Positions 17,559 through 30,439 of a DNA stretch of 64,000 nucleotides are shown piece after piece. How positions within the stretch are numbered: position 1 is the stretch's first letter; every line of letters starts with the position of its first letter. Origin of the DNA: Thermotogota bacterium (GTDB taxonomy: Bacteria > Thermotogota > Thermotogae > Thermotogales > Thermotogaceae); contig JAUQPE010000023.1 of NCBI GenBank assembly GCA_030550515.1, forward strand, positions 1 through 64,000. Reading direction: 5' to 3'. The position numbers and the translations under genes are program-made. The notes beneath the pieces were generated by a model. The model ran no database searches and was not told where the DNA came from. It saw only the letters and a program-made list of their open reading frames with translations.

Positions 17559-17949
17559 TGTCGTTTGGAGGACCTTCGTGAACGAGAACGGTTGGGACGG
17601 ATGGTTCACGGACGGCATGAAGATGGAGCTCAGAGAGGGAGGGAGCATCTTCTTTCGGTGGGTGAGGAAGACGTTCGGGGAGGAAGTGACAGACCGGGGA
17701 GTGATCCACCGGCTGGAACCGATGAACCTGATCGAGTTCTCTTGGAACGAGTACGAAGACGGCTTCAGGTCGAGGGTGAAGATGGAGTTTTTCCCTTCCT
17801 CTTTCGGTGGCACGTGGGTTCGCGTCGAGGACCACACGATCGTCCTGACGGAGAAAGACGTGGAGATAAAGCTCGAGTGCGCCGTCGGGTGGGGTGAGAT
17901 GCTCACGCTCGCGAAGATCTGGATAGAGTACGGGATCTCAACCCTCTAA
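17509..17949 (+). CDS. SRPBCC/AHSA1-like small protein
   Basis: A 146-residue protein. The N-terminus (TIASVHIRAPLDVVWRTF) and the later EFSWNE and FGGTWVRVEDHT resemble the START-like ligand-binding SRPBCC fold, near the Aha1-like group. The function is unknown. The first in-frame ATG (17503) directly follows AGGAGGG (17496-17502), so GTG 17509 is the better start. The gene overlaps the response regulator by 50 bp and converges on glmM with a 12-bp overlap. It probably belongs to the same transcript as the kinase pair and could bind a small ligand in that pathway, but this is only inferred from position. Confidence 0.7.
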   Translation: MRIPPTIASVHIRAPLDVVWRTFVNENGWDGWFTDGMKMELREGGSIFFRWVRKTFGEEVTDRGVIHRLEPMNLIEFSWNEYEDGFRSRVKMEFFPSSFGGTWVRVEDHTIVLTEKDVEIKLECAVGWGEMLTLAKIWIEYGISTL

Positions 17950-19215
17950 GGCGCGCACGATCTCGCTTATTATCTCTTCAAACCTTTCCTCTCGCTCTCC
18001 CTCCACGGTGATCCTTATCACGGGCTCCGTCCCCGACGGTCTGACCACCACTCGGAACCCTTCTCTCTCGTACTTGTCGATCAGCGGGTGAACCCTTTCG
18101 ACTCTCATGTTTTCGGTTCTTCTCACGTTCCTTGTGACCTGTGGGTACTCCGGTATCTGGTTCGAGAGCTCCGCCAGAGACTTGCCGACCCTCCTCATCG
18201 TCCTGAGCACTTCCAGAGTGGTTATGAGTCCGTCTCCGGTGGTGGACCTGTCCAGGATGATGACGTGGCCGGATTTTTCCCCTCCAAGGTTCGAACCAAC
18301 CCCTTGCATCCCCTCTAGGACGTACTTGTCTCCCACTTTCGTTCGAAGAAGCTTCACTCCCATCCCGTTCAAGAACTTCTCGAGACCTGAGTTCGTCATC
18401 ACCGTCCCCACAACCACTCGGTTCGGCAGCCTGTTTTCTCCCAACAAACCCTGAGCCAATATCCCGATGATCTTGTCACCGTCCACGACCCTTCCGCGCT
18501 CGTCCAGGAGGATGGACCTATCCCCGTCTCCATCGAAGCTCACACCGATCTCTCCGGGAAGGACTCTCTGGGCCAAGAACTCCGGATGCGTGGCACCACA
18601 GCCTTGGTTGATCACCTCTCCCCTTCCTTCCCCGTTGAACACCTTCACCTTCGCTCCCAGGTACTCCAATATCTCTCGCGCCGTGGCGATCGTGGCACCC
18701 TCCGCGAGGTCGAGGACAAGGGTCACGTCGGACAAATCCAGATCTTTGAACATCTCGAGAACGGCCCCCATGTACAGGTGTTTGCCCTCGGGAAAAGATC
18801 TCACCTTGCCGGGAACGATTTTCTTCCTCTCAATCACGCCGTCGAGTAGCTCTTCTATCTTTTCCTCCATCTCGTCTGGAATCTTGTACCCGTTCCTCAA
18901 GATCTTTATCCCGTTGTACTCGGGAGGGTTGTGCGAGGCGGAGATCACCACACCGTACGCCTTGATGATCCTCGTCAACAGGGCGATGGCGGGTGTGGGA
19001 AGGATCCCACAGTCCATCACGTCGACACCGGAAGAGAGGAGCCCCGCGGCCACGGCGCAGGCGATGGGATCCCCGGAAACTCTGGTATCCTTTCCGATCA
19101 ACACCCTCCCCCCGCCCATCAGTTTCCCCAAGGCTACCCCTATCTTGAAGGCCAACTCGTCCGTCAGCTCTTCACCGAAGACACCCCTGACACCGTCCGT
19201 TCCGAAGTACTTCAT
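17938..19215 (-). CDS. glmM: Phosphoglucosamine mutase
   Basis: GlmM (425 residues) converts glucosamine-6-phosphate to glucosamine-1-phosphate for UDP-GlcNAc and peptidoglycan. It starts MKYFGTDGVRGVFG. The phosphoserine loop is VISASHNPPEYNG, the metal loop is DGDGDRS, and the phosphate loop is RPSGTEPVIRI. The open frame extends 44 codons upstream into the nitrilase gene, but ATG 19215 after GGGAGG is the proper start. It is the last gene of the holA-radical SAM-nitrilase-glmM string and sits one base after the nitrilase stop. GlmS, the enzyme before it in the pathway, is at 59657. Confidence 0.95.
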   Translation of the reverse strand: MKYFGTDGVRGVFGEELTDELAFKIGVALGKLMGGGRVLIGKDTRVSGDPIACAVAAGLLSSGVDVMDCGILPTPAIALLTRIIKAYGVVISASHNPPEYNGIKILRNGYKIPDEMEEKIEELLDGVIERKKIVPGKVRSFPEGKHLYMGAVLEMFKDLDLSDVTLVLDLAEGATIATAREILEYLGAKVKVFNGEGRGEVINQGCGATHPEFLAQRVLPGEIGVSFDGDGDRSILLDERGRVVDGDKIIGILAQGLLGENRLPNRVVVGTVMTNSGLEKFLNGMGVKLLRTKVGDKYVLEGMQGVGSNLGGEKSGHVIILDRSTTGDGLITTLEVLRTMRRVGKSLAELSNQIPEYPQVTRNVRRTENMRVERVHPLIDKYEREGFRVVVRPSGTEPVIRITVEGEREERFEEIISEIVRALEG

Positions 19216-19216
19216 G

Positions 19217-20017
19217 TCAGATCCTCCCTTTCTCGAACGTGTACAGGTGTTTCCTGAGGTTCGACATGAGAGCAGGGTAATTTTCTTCTTCGTACCTGTA
19301 ACGGTAGACGACGTCTGGATCCACGTCTTCGAACACGAGACCCTCACCTTCCACGATTTCCTTCACCACGGATCCATCGGGAAACACTATCCTGCTCCTT
19401 CCAACGAACTCTGTGACGCCCTTCCCGCACGTCGAAGCCACCACCACGAAAATCCCGTTCTCCAAAGCCCGCGCCCTCGTGACGACGTCGTAAGGGTACT
19501 CTCCCGCTTTCCAAAAGGCGGAAGGTGACAGCAGGATCTTGGATCCCTTCAGGGTGAGCGCCCTGGAGACCTCCGGAAACTCGAGCTCGTAACAGATCAG
19601 CACGCCGAAAACCACTCCCTTGTAAGAAAAGGCGAGCAGGTGTTCGCCCGGCTCGAACACGCCCTTTTCCTCGCGAAAGAGGTGCGTCTTGTCGTAGAAC
19701 AACAGCTCCCTCTTCTTCTTGAAGACCACCACAGAATTTCTCAGCTTTCCGAACACCTCTCGCGGTGTCCCAACAACCAGAACGATCTGACCTTCTCTCG
19801 AGAGCCTCAACAACCTCTTTTTCGCCACGTCTTTGAAGAAAAGAACGGCCTTCTTGAGCACATCCTCGTCCCACGTGTAACCGCTGATGGTGAGCTCCGG
19901 AAAGACCAAAACGTCAACGCCGTTTTCGATGGCAAGGCTCGTGTAGCGCTCTATTTTTGAAAGGTTCCCCTCAAAATTCCCCACTTCTGGGAGCATCTGG
20001 ACCGCCGCCACCCGCAA
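19217..20017 (-). CDS. Nitrilase-superfamily amidohydrolase
   Basis: A 266-residue carbon-nitrogen hydrolase. The Glu-Lys-Cys triad is visible in FPELTISGY, YDKTHLF and LICYELEFPE. Members hydrolyse amides such as omega-amidic acids, carbamoyl compounds or glutamine-type groups; the substrate here is not evident. The frame is open to 20038, but TTG 20017, giving LRVAAVQMLPEVGNF, fits the family N-terminus. GTG 20011 is an alternative. The 5' end overlaps the radical SAM gene by 47 bp. The gene is immediately followed by glmM. Confidence 0.85.
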   Translation of the reverse strand: MRVAAVQMLPEVGNFEGNLSKIERYTSLAIENGVDVLVFPELTISGYTWDEDVLKKAVLFFKDVAKKRLLRLSREGQIVLVVGTPREVFGKLRNSVVVFKKKRELLFYDKTHLFREEKGVFEPGEHLLAFSYKGVVFGVLICYELEFPEVSRALTLKGSKILLSPSAFWKAGEYPYDVVTRARALENGIFVVVASTCGKGVTEFVGRSRIVFPDGSVVKEIVEGEGLVFEDVDPDVVYRYRYEEENYPALMSNLRKHLYTFEKGRI

Positions 20018-21170
20018 ACTCGTACACCTTCCTCGCAAGTTCCGCTTGCTTCATCCAGTAACCGTCGAGGATCCCTTTCGAGGCCAAACTGCCCAAGAAC
20101 CGGTAATGCTCGCGCGTGAGTCTTCCAGGCCCCACACCGAAGAGCTTGGTTCCAGGAAGTGGCATGAAGGTGTGGGCGTGGACCTTCGCGTTGTACTTTT
20201 GCACTATCTTCACTATGAAGTTGAAGGTTTGTTCGAGGTCTTCTTCCGTTTCAAAGGGAAAACCGAATATGAAGTCCACGTGGGGTACGAAACCGTGCGC
20301 CGCGATCTTCTCTACCGCCTCCTCGACTTGTTCCACGGTGTGGCCGCGGTTTATCAACTTCAAGATCCTGTCGCTTCCACTCTGGGCGCCCACCACGATG
20401 GACTTGTTCTTCACGTACTTTTTGATGACCGCCAACACCTCGTCCGTCACCGACTCCGGTCTCACGTCGGAAGGAAACGTCCCAAAGTATATCTCCTCGA
20501 CACCGACCTTCTTGAGCCCGTACAAGAGTTCCTCTATCTTTTCCACGTTCGGGGTCACGCCGTTCTTCGAACCATACCCGAAGGCGTTCGGGGTGATGAA
20601 TCTTGCTATCTTTCTGTTTCTCAACACGCCAAGCCTCGCGAAATGAACCAGAAGGTCCACGTCCCTGTGCCTGACCATTTTTCCAGCTATCTGCGATGTC
20701 TGGCAGTAAGCGCAATCGAAGGGACACCCTCGCGTGATCTCCATGGGCATGTAGATGTTTCTGGATGGAAGGAAGGGGGGATAGTGGTTCAGATCGACGC
20801 GCCTGGTGATCCCATCGAAAACCTCTTCCCTCTCACCCATGACGAACCTCAGGATGTTCTCCTCCCCGTCCCCCACGAAGACGTGATCGAAACCCATGTC
20901 CAAACACCCTTTTGGATCTGCGCTCGCATGCGGTCCTCCCGCGATCAACGTGTATCCCTTTTCCTTCAACACCCTGACCTCTTCCTTCACCCAGTCGAGG
21001 TCAAAGCTCATGAAAGAGTACGCGACGACCGTTTCCCCGGGAGGAAACTTCTGTATGTCTTGGAACTTCACCGTCTTCAAAAAGACCTTCACACCCCTGC
21101 TCAGGAGGGTGGAGAGGAGGGCGGCGATGCTATACCAGTTCGTCTTCGTTTCCCTGAACAGCAAGTACAT
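19971..21170 (-). CDS. Radical SAM protein with B12-binding-like N-terminal domain
   Basis: A 399-residue protein. Residues about 20-110 resemble a cobalamin-binding Rossmann domain (ending IAGGPHASADP and FVGDGEENI) but lack the DxHxxG histidine motif. The iron-sulphur motif CPFDCAYC (Cx3Cx2C) follows near residue 150. The C-terminal part (VGAQSGSDRILKLINRGHT, HVDFIFGFPFETEED) is typical of methylthiotransferase/BchE-type radical SAM enzymes. It may belong to the archaeal-type B12/radical SAM group (MJ_1487-like), but the reaction is unknown. ATG 21170 lies 41 bp inside holA, with GAGGTG upstream. Confidence 0.75.
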   Translation of the reverse strand: MYLLFRETKTNWYSIAALLSTLLSRGVKVFLKTVKFQDIQKFPPGETVVAYSFMSFDLDWVKEEVRVLKEKGYTLIAGGPHASADPKGCLDMGFDHVFVGDGEENILRFVMGEREEVFDGITRRVDLNHYPPFLPSRNIYMPMEITRGCPFDCAYCQTSQIAGKMVRHRDVDLLVHFARLGVLRNRKIARFITPNAFGYGSKNGVTPNVEKIEELLYGLKKVGVEEIYFGTFPSDVRPESVTDEVLAVIKKYVKNKSIVVGAQSGSDRILKLINRGHTVEQVEEAVEKIAAHGFVPHVDFIFGFPFETEEDLEQTFNFIVKIVQKYNAKVHAHTFMPLPGTKLFGVGPGRLTREHYRFLGSLASKGILDGYWMKQAELARKVYEFAGGGGPDAPRSGEF

Positions 21171-22113
21171 TCGTGGACACCTCTTCCACGAACTCGTGGA
21201 TGAAGGGTTTGGGATCCTCTTCGCCCTTCACGGTCCTATCCAGCTCCCAGAGCCTCCTGAGTACGGCCTTCACCTTCTCCGAGTCGTAGTAGAGCAGGTG
21301 GTTCACGACAGTGAAGTTCCAACTCTTGAAAGCGAAACCTAAGAAACGGGCGAGCCTCGGTATGGCTATCCCCAGCTGTTTCGAAAAGTTCGAGACGTCC
21401 GTCCAGCCGTAGACCTTCTTCTTCGGGACCAAACTCACCACCTTGTACAGCTCCACGAAGTGGTTTGCCAACGCGTTCACAATCGCGACCGGCTCCGAAG
21501 TCTTCCAAAACCTGTTGAGCAAGGCGTGAGCGTACCTTCTCTTCCCTTCGGAGACGGCAAAGCACAGTTCGTCGAACCCCGGCGTGTGGTAAGAGTAGAC
21601 CACCTCTTCCACGTCTTGGACGGTCACTTTTCCAGTTTGGGTGTAACTTTTCAACTTCTCTATCTCTCGCTCTATGAGGGCGTCGTTTTGGCCCACTTTG
21701 GAGTAGAAGAGCTGCACGGCATCTTTTTCCACGACCAGGCCGTGATCTCTGAAACGCTTCTCTATGTACTCGATCCACTTTTCGCTCTCCCAAGGCTTTG
21801 GAAGCTCGAGGGCTATCCCCTTGCCGACCGCTTTTTGCGTTCGAACGAAGATATGCACATCCTCGGGGACGGACTCGATCAACTCCAAGAACTGGTTTTT
21901 CTCTTGCGCCTTCCAAGAATCGAAGTCCAATATGTCTATAACCCTTTTCCCGGAGAAGATGGACCTGGTCGCGATCGCCTTCTTGAGGAAGTCTATCTTG
22001 TCCTCGTCCTCCGGGTGGATGCGTACGTATTCCACATCTTTTTCTCTGAGCAGTTTCTTCACGATTTCTTCTTTTTGAACGTCGGACGTTCCGGTCAAAA
22101 AGGTCACCGGCAT
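21130..22113 (-). CDS. holA: DNA polymerase III delta subunit
   Basis: A 327-residue protein with the HolA layout: a divergent AAA+ N-terminal module (MPVTFLTGTSDVQKEEIVKK, no functional P-loop), a middle lid domain, and a C-terminal helical collar (AIVNALANHFVELYKVV). Delta opens the sliding clamp as part of the clamp loader. Family conservation is low, so the call rests on overall architecture and length. ATG 22113 follows GAGGTG by 5 nt. It is the first gene of the string running to glmM. Confidence 0.8.
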   Translation of the reverse strand: MPVTFLTGTSDVQKEEIVKKLLREKDVEYVRIHPEDEDKIDFLKKAIATRSIFSGKRVIDILDFDSWKAQEKNQFLELIESVPEDVHIFVRTQKAVGKGIALELPKPWESEKWIEYIEKRFRDHGLVVEKDAVQLFYSKVGQNDALIEREIEKLKSYTQTGKVTVQDVEEVVYSYHTPGFDELCFAVSEGKRRYAHALLNRFWKTSEPVAIVNALANHFVELYKVVSLVPKKKVYGWTDVSNFSKQLGIAIPRLARFLGFAFKSWNFTVVNHLLYYDSEKVKAVLRRLWELDRTVKGEEDPKPFIHEFVEEVSTNVLAVQGNEDELV

Positions 22114-22178
22114 GCTTTCACCTCGTATCAGATTTTAGCACTCCGTGGTAGAATGGAGCCGTTCGGGAGGTGACGGCG

Positions 22179-22727
22179 ATGGTACGCAAAAAGTTCTTCT
22201 GGATGGTCCTGGTTTCTGCCCTGATACTCGCAGGCTGTATCCCCGTTCCCATACCGATCGACTTGGGGGATCCGGAGATAAAAGAAAAGTTTGGTCTTCC
22301 CGCCTCTCAAAATTGGAGTTTTGTAAAAGCAGACATAGACGGAAGCGATATTGACCAAAAGATAAAAGATCAAGGAATATCAGGAACCGTGACCTTTCAC
22401 GACATCAGGTTGTCGGGAAAAGTGACCGTGGAAGATGACATCGAGTTGATGGGAGCCTTCATCGGGTTTTCACTTGAAAATCCGCAAGATAAAAGCTTTG
22501 AAGAACTTCCTAAGGACTGGAAGATCGACATCTCTGGTCAAGAGGGATACGACTTTTCCGTCTCGGCGAAGGATTCTCCCGCTTTGAAGGAGGCCTTGAA
22601 GAAGATAAACGGAAAAGAAAAATTCGCCCTCTACGTGGTGTTTGGGTACGAAAGTTGCAAAGGGAGCGGGACCTTGGAGATCGAGGTGACCAATGTGACG
22701 GTTTGGGTCACCTGGACGGCGTGGTGA
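22179..22727 (+). CDS. Putative lipoprotein
   Basis: A 182-residue protein with the basic start MVRKKFFW, a hydrophobic stretch, and a lipobox LILAGC, so Cys20 is expected to be lipidated by Lgt. The mature part looks beta-rich, with repeated V/T/D segments, and I recognise no domain. GTG 22170 lies inside GGGAGGTG. ATG 22179 with 8-nt spacing is the start. A possible extended -10, TGGTAGAAT (22147-22154), precedes it without a good -35. The stop codon directly abuts the stop of the opposite-strand regulator, with no terminator between. Confidence 0.75.
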   Translation: MVRKKFFWMVLVSALILAGCIPVPIPIDLGDPEIKEKFGLPASQNWSFVKADIDGSDIDQKIKDQGISGTVTFHDIRLSGKVTVEDDIELMGAFIGFSLENPQDKSFEELPKDWKIDISGQEGYDFSVSAKDSPALKEALKKINGKEKFALYVVFGYESCKGSGTLEIEVTNVTVWVTWTAW

Positions 22728-22991
22728 TCACTCTTCAAAGGAAAGCTCCATGTACTTCGCCTTCACGCCAGGGATCCTGTTGAGCTTTTCGCACAACTCT
22801 TTGTGCTGGTTGGGATCACCCACGAGTTCGAGGATGATGAGACCGTTGTCCGAACAGTTTTCCAAAACGCCGTCGTGTATGCCAAGCCTGGTCTTTATGA
22901 GGCAACCCCATGCGGTGAGGATCTTCTGAACCGCCTCTGCCGTTTCCCTTCTGTTTTGAACGAGTATCGCCATGACCGTCTTCACAGACAT
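22728..22991 (-). CDS. TM1266-like small regulator (ACT/NikR-like fold)
   Basis: An 87-residue protein beginning MSVKTVMAILVQNRRETAEAV and containing ILTAWGCLIKTRLGIHD and GLIILELVGD. It matches what I recall of the TM1266 family, annotated as an iron-only hydrogenase system regulator with an ACT-like fold and no obvious DNA-binding segment. It starts only 18 nt past 5S rRNA on the same strand, so it seems to depend on readthrough of the rRNA operon. ATG 22991 is right after a GGGGGG run; GTG 22985 is an alternative start with better spacing. No hydrogenase genes are in the window. Confidence 0.75.
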   Translation of the reverse strand: MSVKTVMAILVQNRRETAEAVQKILTAWGCLIKTRLGIHDGVLENCSDNGLIILELVGDPNQHKELCEKLNRIPGVKAKYMELSFEE

Positions 22992-23009
22992 CCCCCCTTA
23001 AAAAACAAT

Positions 23010-23129
23010 CCCCGGGCACCACCTACTCTCGCATGGGGTCACCCCCATACTACCATCGGCCCAGGGCGGCTTAACGGCCGGGTTCGGAATGGAACCGGGT
23101 GTTTCCCGCCCCAGTATCGGCACCCGGGG
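23010..23129 (-). rRNA. rrf: 5S rRNA
   Basis: About 120 nt. The ends pair as helix I (CCCCGGGTGCC with GGTGCCCGGGG), and conserved interior segments such as CCGAACCCGG are present on the minus strand. It is the last gene of the rRNA operon. A run of six T (23000-23005) follows on the minus strand and may give partial termination. Ends are approximate. Confidence 0.95.
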
Positions 23130-23150
23130 ATACTTTTCGAAGGATCACTG

Positions 23151-23166
23151 GAAACTGCATAGGGGA
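23151..23166 (-). repeat. 23S processing stem, 3' strand
   Basis: Sequence between 23S and 5S is complementary to 26199-26215, next to the mature 23S 5' end (GAAACTGCATAGGGGA against TCCCCTATGCAGTTTTC). The long stem would be the RNase III substrate that releases pre-23S. Confidence 0.7.
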
Positions 23167-23172
23167 TTTCGG

Positions 23173-26191
<3,019 letters not shown>

Positions 26192-26198
26192 CCTACTC

Positions 26199-26223
26199 TC
26201 CCCTATGCAGTTTTCAATGACCC
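26199..26223 (-). promoter_or_regulatory. 23S processing stem 5' strand and boxA-like site
   Basis: Minus strand 26223-26209 reads GGGTCATTGAAAACT, close to the boxA antitermination site known upstream of 23S in other bacteria. It runs into the processing-stem strand 26199-26215. The same core GGGTCATTGAAA occurs before 16S at 28032-28046. Confidence 0.6.
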
Positions 26224-26231
26224 TTCTCCCT

Positions 26232-26307
26232 TGGTGGAGACGAGGGGACTTGAACCCCTGACCTCCTGCTTGCAAAGCAGGCGCTCTCCCAACTGAGCTA
26301 CGTCCCC
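26232..26307 (-). tRNA. tRNA-Ala (anticodon TGC)
   Basis: A 76-nt tRNA in the 16S-23S spacer with encoded CCA. On the minus strand the anticodon stem/loop is CCTGC-TTTGCAA-GCAGG, giving TGC. The acceptor stem has the alanine G3:U70 pair. It lies five bases after tRNA-Ile. Confidence 0.97.
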
Positions 26308-26312
26308 ACCAA

Positions 26313-26389
26313 TGGTGGGCTCGGGTGGATTCGAACCACCGACCTCACGCTTATCAGGCGTGCGCTCTGACCAACTGAGCTACGAGCCC
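26313..26389 (-). tRNA. tRNA-Ile (anticodon GAT)
   Basis: A 77-nt tRNA with encoded CCA. The minus strand begins GGGCTCGTAGCTCAG, and the anticodon loop CTGATAA gives GAT for codons ATC/ATT. It is the first tRNA after 16S, in the standard spacer order Ile-Ala. Confidence 0.97.
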
Positions 26390-26404
26390 CCGAGCCACTG
26401 GAAC

Positions 26405-26422
26405 ATGGATAGCAGTCCCCGC
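26405..26422 (-). repeat. 16S processing stem, 3' strand
   Basis: The 18-nt ATGGATAGCAGTCCCCGC (plus strand) is the exact reverse complement of 28016-28033 upstream of 16S. The pair encloses mature 16S as an 18-bp RNase III-type processing stem. Confidence 0.8.
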
Positions 26423-26429
26423 AGAAACT

Positions 26430-27993
<1,564 letters not shown>

Positions 27994-28015
27994 AAGTTTG
28001 ATCTGGCGATCGTTC

Positions 28016-28046
28016 GCGGGGACTGCTATCCATATTTCAATGACCC
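28016..28046 (-). promoter_or_regulatory. 16S processing stem 5' strand and boxA-like site
   Basis: 28016-28033 is the exact complement of 26405-26422. Immediately upstream on the minus strand, 28046-28032 contains GGGTCATTGAAA, the same boxA-like core found before 23S. The remaining leader up to 28151 holds no gene. Confidence 0.65.
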
Positions 28047-28157
28047 GGAGACAAAAACCTTGAAGTCTGCTTTGACTCCTTCTTTGGTGAATGCGCTTTT
28101 CTCTTTTGATCTTTATTTCGCTTTTTGAAGACCCTTCAATCAGCAGAGCCGAAGTTA

Positions 28158-28186
28158 ATGATAGCACCCTTAGATCGCATCGTCAA
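28158..28186 (-). promoter_or_regulatory. Promoter of the rRNA operon
   Basis: Minus strand: TTGACG (28181-28186), a 17-bp spacer and TATCAT (28158-28163). Initiation near 28151 would give a leader of about 155 nt before 16S. It lies 34 bp past the priA stop, in a T-rich gap. No other good promoter was found in the leader. Confidence 0.8.
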
Positions 28187-28219
28187 TTAAGATATAGAAA
28201 CGATAAAATTACAAAAAAA

Positions 28220-30427
28220 TTAAGACGGGAGATCCAGCGAAGGCGGATTCACGTAAGCCGTAGTTTCGATACCAAGTACCCTTTCGATCTCCTTGAGATC
28301 TCTCAGGAATTCTTCGGCCTTTTCGACTTTCGCGATGAAGTGATACCTGTACTCCCCTTTCAGCTTGAACAGGTGATGCTCGACTGGTCCCAATATCTCG
28401 TACCTTCCAGACAAAGAATCCGCAATCTTTTGGATGATCTGTCTTCCAAAAGCCAAATCGCGTGTTCTGATTGCCACGTGAACCAAGTCCCTGAAAGGGG
28501 GGTACCCCAGGATCTTCCTTCGCTCGAGCTCTTCTTCGTAAAAGCCTTCAACATCACCTTCGACGAGCTTCCTGTAAACCCTCTCTTCTGGATGAAAAGT
28601 TTGAAGGATGGCCTTCCCCGGAAAGCTTCGAGAAGTCCTTCCGAAGACCTGAAGGAGTAACTGAAACGTCCTCAGGGTAGCAGAAAAGTCCGGAGCGAAA
28701 AGGAGAGCATCCACGTCGAGCACGCAAACAAGACCTATCTCTGGGATGTTGAAGCCTTTGGTGATCATCTTTGTACCCACGAGCGCGTCGATTTTTCCCT
28801 TCAACAGATCGTCCACATAGTCCTCCACTTCCATTGGATCTTCCACTACCTCTCTATCTATCCTCTTCACCCTCACTCCAGGGAGGTAACTCATCAGTTC
28901 CCTTTCCACCTTCTCCGTGCCTGTCCCGTGTCCCTTCAAGATTCCCCCGCATTTGGGACAGATGTCGAAAACTTCCTCCTCAAAACCGCACTGGTGACAT
29001 TTGAAGGTGTCGGTATCGAAGTGGTAAGAGAGCGCGACGTCGCAGTTCGGGCACAAAAGAACGTAACCGCAGGTTTCACATTGAACCCTTCCCCAGAACC
29101 CTTTCCTCCTCACAAAGATCAGCACTTTCTTTCCTCTCCGAACGGTTTCTTCTATCTCAAAAAGCGTCCTCCTGGCAAAGCTTCCCGTTCTTTCTTCTTT
29201 CCTCATGTCCACGATCTCGAAAGTGGTATCCGCCCACTTCTTTTCGAACTTGAAAAGCTTTATCTTTCCATCTCTAGCCTCGAAATAGGTTGTCAGGGAG
29301 GGAGAAGCGGAGGAGAGTATTATTGATACATCCAACAAAGTTGCCAGCTTTTTTGCAACTTCCACCGCGTCGTAAGAAGGCTCAGAGAATTGATAAAAAC
29401 TTTCGTCGTGCTCCTCATCCACGAGGATCAACTTCAACTTTTTTGCAGGCACGAACAAAGCGCTCCTTGTACCGATCAAGACGTTCGCCTCGCCACTGAC
29501 GACTCTGTACCACTCGAGAACTTTTCTCGTCTTCGTCAGATAGCTGTGGTAGATCGCCACTTTCAACTCTGGATAGAGCCCTTTCAGACGGGCGACCGTG
29601 TGCATGAGTACAGAAACTTCTGGCACCAAAAGGAGGATCTGTCCTTTTTCCAGGTAATCGCCTATCACTTCAAAGAGCGTTTCCGTCTTACCACTGCCCG
29701 TTGGCCCGAAGAAGAGGTTCCTCTTGTCCAACTCTATCTCCCTTTTCTCTCTCCTTTCGAAAACCTTCGGGATTACGTCCTCTTCCCTTATCTCCACGAT
29801 ACCTTTCTGTTGAAGCGCCTCCAAAACGCTCTGGGTGATGCCAAGTTCCTCGAGGATCTCTTCCACAAGAGAACCGTTGTTGAAACACAAATAATCGACC
29901 ACCATTCGCTGTTTCAAGGTAAGCGATTTCTCGAACCTCATCGAACCCTCTCTCAGGAAGACGCGCTTTTTGAGGCGAGGTTTAGGGGTCCGGAAGAAGA
30001 ATTGCTTTCGTAACGTCACGAGCCCCCTTTTCAGGTATTGGTTCAACATCTCTGCTCCATACTCTTTCAAGAAATCTTCCACGACCATTTCCCCAAAATC
30101 CAACAGAGGGCTCTGCGAAACCACCATTTCCCGAATGTAATCGTCCAAGCCATCCGGGAAGAAGAGATCCAAAACCTTACCGAGCGAAGAGTGGAACCTC
30201 TCCGACATCCATTTCGCCAGCTCTAGGTGTTCTTTTGCAAGGAAAGTAACCCCATCCCTGTCGCGCACTTTCACGGCATCCTTGAAGAAAGCGATTTTCG
30301 AGACGATGTAACCTTTGACCCTTTCCCCTTTGTGCTCGAGGGACACCCTTTCACCCAAGAAGAGCTCGTCGGAAGAGGAACACACAACCCTCTTGTCGGT
30401 GCCAGCGATTACGGCTTCGTAATACAG
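28220..30427 (-). CDS. priA: Primosomal replication helicase PriA
   Basis: A 735-residue DNA helicase that reloads the replisome at stalled forks. Helicase motifs are GPTGSGKT (Walker A), VDEEHD and a C-terminal FGRTSRS. Between them is the paired zinc-binding module CETCGYVLLCPNC...CHQCG...CPKCGG. The first standard start, GTG 30385, would cut off part of the conserved N-terminal 3'-end-binding domain. In-frame sequence back to CTG 30427 encodes LYYEAVIAGTDKRV, the usual PriA beginning, and GAGGTG lies 8 nt upstream of that CTG. No ATG, GTG or TTG exists in frame there. It is the last gene of the acpP-DUF89-yitT-priA string. Confidence 0.92.
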   Translation of the reverse strand: MYYEAVIAGTDKRVVCSSSDELFLGERVSLEHKGERVKGYIVSKIAFFKDAVKVRDRDGVTFLAKEHLELAKWMSERFHSSLGKVLDLFFPDGLDDYIREMVVSQSPLLDFGEMVVEDFLKEYGAEMLNQYLKRGLVTLRKQFFFRTPKPRLKKRVFLREGSMRFEKSLTLKQRMVVDYLCFNNGSLVEEILEELGITQSVLEALQQKGIVEIREEDVIPKVFERREKREIELDKRNLFFGPTGSGKTETLFEVIGDYLEKGQILLLVPEVSVLMHTVARLKGLYPELKVAIYHSYLTKTRKVLEWYRVVSGEANVLIGTRSALFVPAKKLKLILVDEEHDESFYQFSEPSYDAVEVAKKLATLLDVSIILSSASPSLTTYFEARDGKIKLFKFEKKWADTTFEIVDMRKEERTGSFARRTLFEIEETVRRGKKVLIFVRRKGFWGRVQCETCGYVLLCPNCDVALSYHFDTDTFKCHQCGFEEEVFDICPKCGGILKGHGTGTEKVERELMSYLPGVRVKRIDREVVEDPMEVEDYVDDLLKGKIDALVGTKMITKGFNIPEIGLVCVLDVDALLFAPDFSATLRTFQLLLQVFGRTSRSFPGKAILQTFHPEERVYRKLVEGDVEGFYEEELERRKILGYPPFRDLVHVAIRTRDLAFGRQIIQKIADSLSGRYEILGPVEHHLFKLKGEYRYHFIAKVEKAEEFLRDLKEIERVLGIETTAYVNPPSLDLPS

Positions 30428-30439
30428 TTGGTCATCACC

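Noticed and set aside
18467-19528. A 353-codon plus-strand open frame
   Set aside because: Antisense to glmM and the nitrilase gene; low-complexity serine/proline-rich translation and no ribosome site.
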